A stretch of 17,306 bases of DNA from positions 1 to 17,306 of the forward strand of contig JAJZFQ010000277.1 of NCBI GenBank assembly GCA_021805275.1, written 5' to 3'. How positions within the stretch are numbered: the stretch's first letter is position 1; every line of letters begins with the position of its first letter. This document shows, piece after piece, positions 14,951-17,306 of the stretch. A program made the position numbers and the translations under genes. The DNA comes from Pseudomonadota bacterium. GTDB lineage: Bacteria; Pseudomonadota; Gammaproteobacteria; Steroidobacterales; Steroidobacteraceae. The notes under the pieces were generated by a model, which was not told where the DNA came from, did not search any database, and worked only from the letters and a program-made list of their open reading frames with translations.

Positions 14951-15349
14951 GTGGAGGATCGAGTCGAGCTCGGGCCGCTCGAGCGCCGGGTGCTCGCGGT
15001 GCTCTGGGAGCGCGGTCGGGCGTCGACGGTGCGCCATGTGCATGCGTCTTTCCCGCAACTGGCGTACACGACCCTCATGACGACCCTGGACCGTCTGTAC
15101 CGCAAGGGAGTGCTGCACCGCTGCCGACTCGGGCGGGCCTTCGGGTACGAACCGCGCTGCACGCGCGATGAGCTGCTCGGTCAAATGATGTCCGGGCAGG
15201 TCATCGATCTGCTCGGCGCCTGCCGCGACAGCTCGGCGCTGCTCTCCACGCTCGTGCAGGCGGTCGGACATGCCGACGTGGAGCTGCTCGATGAACTCGA
15301 GGCGCTGGTGCACGCCGAGCGGCTGCGCCTGCAGGGACCGGCGAGATGA
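14951..15349 (+). CDS. BlaI/MecI/CopY-family transcriptional repressor
   Basis: Winged-helix repressor of 132 residues, close to the usual length of about 125. LGPLERRVLAVLWERG (7-22) matches the family start (LSDAELEVMKVLW), and AYTTLMTTLDRLYRKGVLHR (38-57) is the recognition helix and wing region with the conserved YTT..T...RL..KG pattern; the C-terminal helices should form the dimer. I chose the GTG at 14951 because AGGGGG lies five bases before it; the ATG at 14933 (six codons upstream) lacks such a site and abuts a hairpin. Its stop overlaps the protease start (ATGA), so the two are co-translated. By analogy with BlaI-BlaR1, the protease should relieve repression. I could not recognise the Asn-Phe cleavage site of staphylococcal BlaI. 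Confidence 0.88.
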   Translation: MEDRVELGPLERRVLAVLWERGRASTVRHVHASFPQLAYTTLMTTLDRLYRKGVLHRCRLGRAFGYEPRCTRDELLGQMMSGQVIDLLGACRDSSALLSTLVQAVGHADVELLDELEALVHAERLRLQGPAR

Positions 15350-16296
15350 GCTTTCCGACCACGCTCGTACTGGTGCTCCTGGCGAGCTACGGACTGTCCA
15401 ATCTGCTGCTGTCGGTGCTCGTGGCCGCCGGCTGGCGGGCCGGGGGGTTTGCCCGGCTGAAGCGTGCCGATGCGCTGCTCGCCCTGCGGCTGCTGCCGGC
15501 GGCCGGCGCGGCGCTGGCGGTGCTCACCGTGGTGCTGCCGGCATTCCTCCTGTATGAGCCGGCGCACGCCGATGACCACCCCGGTCCGCTGCTGGTGCTG
15601 GCGGCGGGGCTGACGCTGCTCGTGTGCCTCGATGGAATCCGGCGGGCGGGGCAGGCGGCTCGGGCGGCCCGTGCGCTGGTGCGTAGCGCCGAACTGCTGC
15701 GCACCGAGGCGTTCGAAGGCGGCCCCGAGGTCAACCTCGTGAACCTCGCCGAACCCGTCGTGGCGGTGGTCGGCGGCTGGCGGCAGCGGATCGTGGCGGC
15801 GCACTGCGTGGCGGCCGCGTGCGACGGGGAGGAATTTCGTCAGGTCGTGGCGCACGAAGCGGCGCACATCGATGCTCGGGACAACCTGAAGCGGCTCGCG
15901 CTGCTCGCGGTGCCCGACGTGCTCGCCTGGCTGCCGGCGGGCCGGGGGCTGAACGCCCAGTGGCAGGCGGCCACGGAGATCGAGGCGGATGAGCGCGCGA
16001 GCGGTGCCGATCCGCGCAAACGCGTCGCGTTGGCCTCTGCTCTGGTCAAGGTGGCCCGTCTGGCCATCGCCGGTCCGCGGCCGGCGCGCACCGTGCGCGC
16101 CAGCGGGCCCGGTGGCGGGCCCGGTGGCGGGCTCGAGCAGCGGATCAAGCGCCTGCTGGCGCCCTCGTCGGGACGCGCTCGGGCGTTCCCGGGCCGGCGC
16201 GTGGCGACCTCGGCGCTGCTGGCGCCGCTGCTCGCCGTTCCGCTCTACGCCTTCGTGCACCGCGTCATTGAGTTTCTGGTCGCCTTCGGCCGCTGA
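15346..16296 (+). CDS. M56 (BlaR1/MecR1-type) membrane zinc metalloprotease, no sensor domain
   Basis: Integral membrane protease of 316 residues. Hydrophobic segments at about 4-27, 42-70 and 80-97 precede the catalytic domain, and another lies at about 288-305. Zinc motif HEAAH (170-174); Glu211 in EIEAD is the likely third ligand (ExxAD, shared by M48 and M56 enzymes). A Gly/Pro linker encoded by a duplicated 12-bp unit lies at about 253-262. BlaR1 is nearly 600 residues and has an extracytoplasmic penicillin-binding sensor after the last membrane segment; here the protein stops, so a beta-lactam sensor is absent and the signal is unknown. The short form may be a sensor of envelope stress or of a partner protein. 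Coupled to the repressor by an ATGA overlap. Confidence 0.85.
   Translation: MSFPTTLVLVLLASYGLSNLLLSVLVAAGWRAGGFARLKRADALLALRLLPAAGAALAVLTVVLPAFLLYEPAHADDHPGPLLVLAAGLTLLVCLDGIRRAGQAARAARALVRSAELLRTEAFEGGPEVNLVNLAEPVVAVVGGWRQRIVAAHCVAAACDGEEFRQVVAHEAAHIDARDNLKRLALLAVPDVLAWLPAGRGLNAQWQAATEIEADERASGADPRKRVALASALVKVARLAIAGPRPARTVRASGPGGGPGGGLEQRIKRLLAPSSGRARAFPGRRVATSALLAPLLAVPLYAFVHRVIEFLVAFGR
16105..16128 (+). repeat. Duplicated 12-bp unit in the protease linker
   Basis: GGGCCCGGTGGC occurs twice in tandem, followed by a partial third copy, and encodes a Gly-Pro-Gly-Gly linker between the protease domain and the last membrane segment. It is in-frame and probably arose by slippage. Confidence 0.75.
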
Positions 16297-16428
16297 GTGG
16301 CGGACTGGCCGGTCATCGGCCTGTCACTTTTCGTCCGTAGCCTCCCGCTGCGCCGGCTGCTGCCGTGCCGAGGCACGCTTGCGCCCCGTGCGGGCGCCGC
16401 GCCAGAGTCCCACTGGAGAGACGACACC

Positions 16429-17306
16429 ATGGCAGAGACGAAGATCAACACCCCGCGCGGCCGCAGCGCGCTATTCGGGATCCTGCTGGGCATGGGCCTG
16501 CCGGCCCTGACGGCAGCCGCTGCGGGCACGGCGCGCGATTTCGTGCCGGGCCCGGTGACCGTCACGGCCGTCAACCGGGTCCACTACATCGGGGTACTGC
16601 CGACCTGGCGCCGGGTCTCACCGGTGGGTACGCTGATCAGCACGCCGAACTTCCCCACCAAGGTGCTCAGCGTCGGCGCACAGGTGCTGGTGCTCGCCAA
16701 CGGCTCGACGCCGTTCCAGACGGTCACCTGGTACAGCCAGGGGCTGCGCCGCGAGGCGCGCCTGGCGACCTTCGCGGGCGCAGCTGCGCGCCAGCTCAGC
16801 GTCCAGACATTCGCGGGCGGGTCGGCCATCGCGACCGACCCCCGCCACGCCGGCCCGGGCGGCACGGTGTACAGCCCCAACGAGCCGGCCAAGACGCGCG
16901 CCGCGCAGGCACTCGCAACCGAGCGCGCGCAGCGCAATCCGCATCCGGTCGCCACCACCGTCGTGTCGCATCGGGACCTGTTTCAGGGTCTTGCCGCCGG
17001 GCCGCACGGCATCGTGTATGCCACCGGTGGGGCCTCCGACCGCGTGCTGGCACTGCAGATGCACCAGGGTGCGGTTCGCGTGGTGCGCGAGTATCCGCTG
17101 CAGTGGCAAGCGTTTCCGCGCGCACAGTACCCGTATACCTACCAGGGCGACCACAGCCACAAGCCGTACCACTTCTATCCGGACGCCGTGGCACTCGGGC
17201 CGCACGGTGCGCACCTCTATGTGACCGGAATGCTCGCCAACAGCCTGGCGCGGATCGACCTGCGCACCGGCCGGACACGCTACGTCAACGTCGGACCGTA
17301 TCCGTT
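16429..17306 (+). CDS. Exported YncE/YVTN-type beta-propeller protein (3' end outside the window)
   Basis: The frame is open from an ATG at 16429 to the window edge (292 complete codons). GGAG lies ten bases upstream. The N-terminus has a basic start and a hydrophobic stretch (LFGILLGMGLPALTAAAA, residues about 15-32), so it is exported. Propeller-type repeats are visible: GPHGIVYATGGASDRVLAL, about residues 190-210, and GPHGAHLYVTGMLANSLARIDLRTGRTRYVNVGPYP at the edge. The last pattern (TG...N.. ..IDL.TG.....V..GPYP) is typical of YncE-like blades and of the larger proteins that fuse such a propeller to a C-terminal alkaline-phosphatase-type phosphoesterase. Whether that domain follows cannot be seen. 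It starts 132 bp after the M56 gene; a weak hairpin (GCGCCC-N5-GGGCGC, 16381-16397) lies between, so it may be a separate transcript. Confidence 0.75.
   Translation, partial: MAETKINTPRGRSALFGILLGMGLPALTAAAAGTARDFVPGPVTVTAVNRVHYIGVLPTWRRVSPVGTLISTPNFPTKVLSVGAQVLVLANGSTPFQTVTWYSQGLRREARLATFAGAAARQLSVQTFAGGSAIATDPRHAGPGGTVYSPNEPAKTRAAQALATERAQRNPHPVATTVVSHRDLFQGLAAGPHGIVYATGGASDRVLALQMHQGAVRVVREYPLQWQAFPRAQYPYTYQGDHSHKPYHFYPDAVALGPHGAHLYVTGMLANSLARIDLRTGRTRYVNVGPYP

Noticed and set aside
15181..16260. Minus-strand open frame of 359 codons opposite the M56 protease
   Set aside because: It is antisense to a gene with intact HEAAH and ExxAD motifs, and its Gln/Arg/His-rich composition is typical of a shadow.

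Overview
The window is GC-rich throughout and reads as a proteobacterial chromosome, most likely a Gammaproteobacterium of the Steroidobacter/Xanthomonadales kind. The assignment rests on gene content (a VpsR-type enhancer-binding regulator, a FapF-like outer-membrane barrel, a large TonB-dependent receptor, a BetI-like TetR regulator) and on signal peptides typical of a Gram-negative cell; it is an inference. I saw no rRNA, tRNA, IS element, integrase or CRISPR array.

Layout. (1) 1-3164: an Ala/Pro/Val-rich protein without a single Lys or Arg (11-706, +) converges on a two-gene minus-strand unit made of a VpsR-like sigma-54-type regulator (1806-3164) followed by an outer-membrane beta-barrel of the FapF / Phenol_MetA_deg family (723-1772). 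This resembles a functional-amyloid or protein-export locus cut by the left window edge. (2) 3165-3829: a 665-bp stretch without a convincing gene but with strong palindromes and a weak -24/-12-like element in front of the regulator. (3) 3830-6029: an AdiC-like amino-acid antiporter (-) and a dimethylarginine dimethylaminohydrolase (+), divergent across 94 bp that carries a perfect 7-bp-arm dyad; together they suggest uptake or exchange and hydrolysis of methylated arginine. (4) 6042-9735: a BetI-like TetR regulator (-) divergent from a Rieske non-heme oxygenase and a PYROXD2 / phytoene-dehydrogenase-like flavoprotein whose reading frames overlap by 11 bp. (5) 9769-14613: a periplasmic or secreted type-B carboxylesterase and, upstream on the same strand, a 980-residue TonB-dependent receptor. 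(6) 14951-16296: a BlaI/MecI-like repressor and an M56 membrane zinc protease joined by an ATGA overlap, divergent from the receptor. (7) 16429-end: the start of an exported YVTN/YncE-type beta-propeller protein, cut by the right window edge.

The three most distinctive blocks are the Fap-like locus with its palindromic upstream region, the antiporter/dimethylargininase pair, and the Rieske/flavoprotein pair, which has no ferredoxin or reductase gene in view. All start-site choices are argued from Shine-Dalgarno spacing and family length; several differ from the longest open frame.
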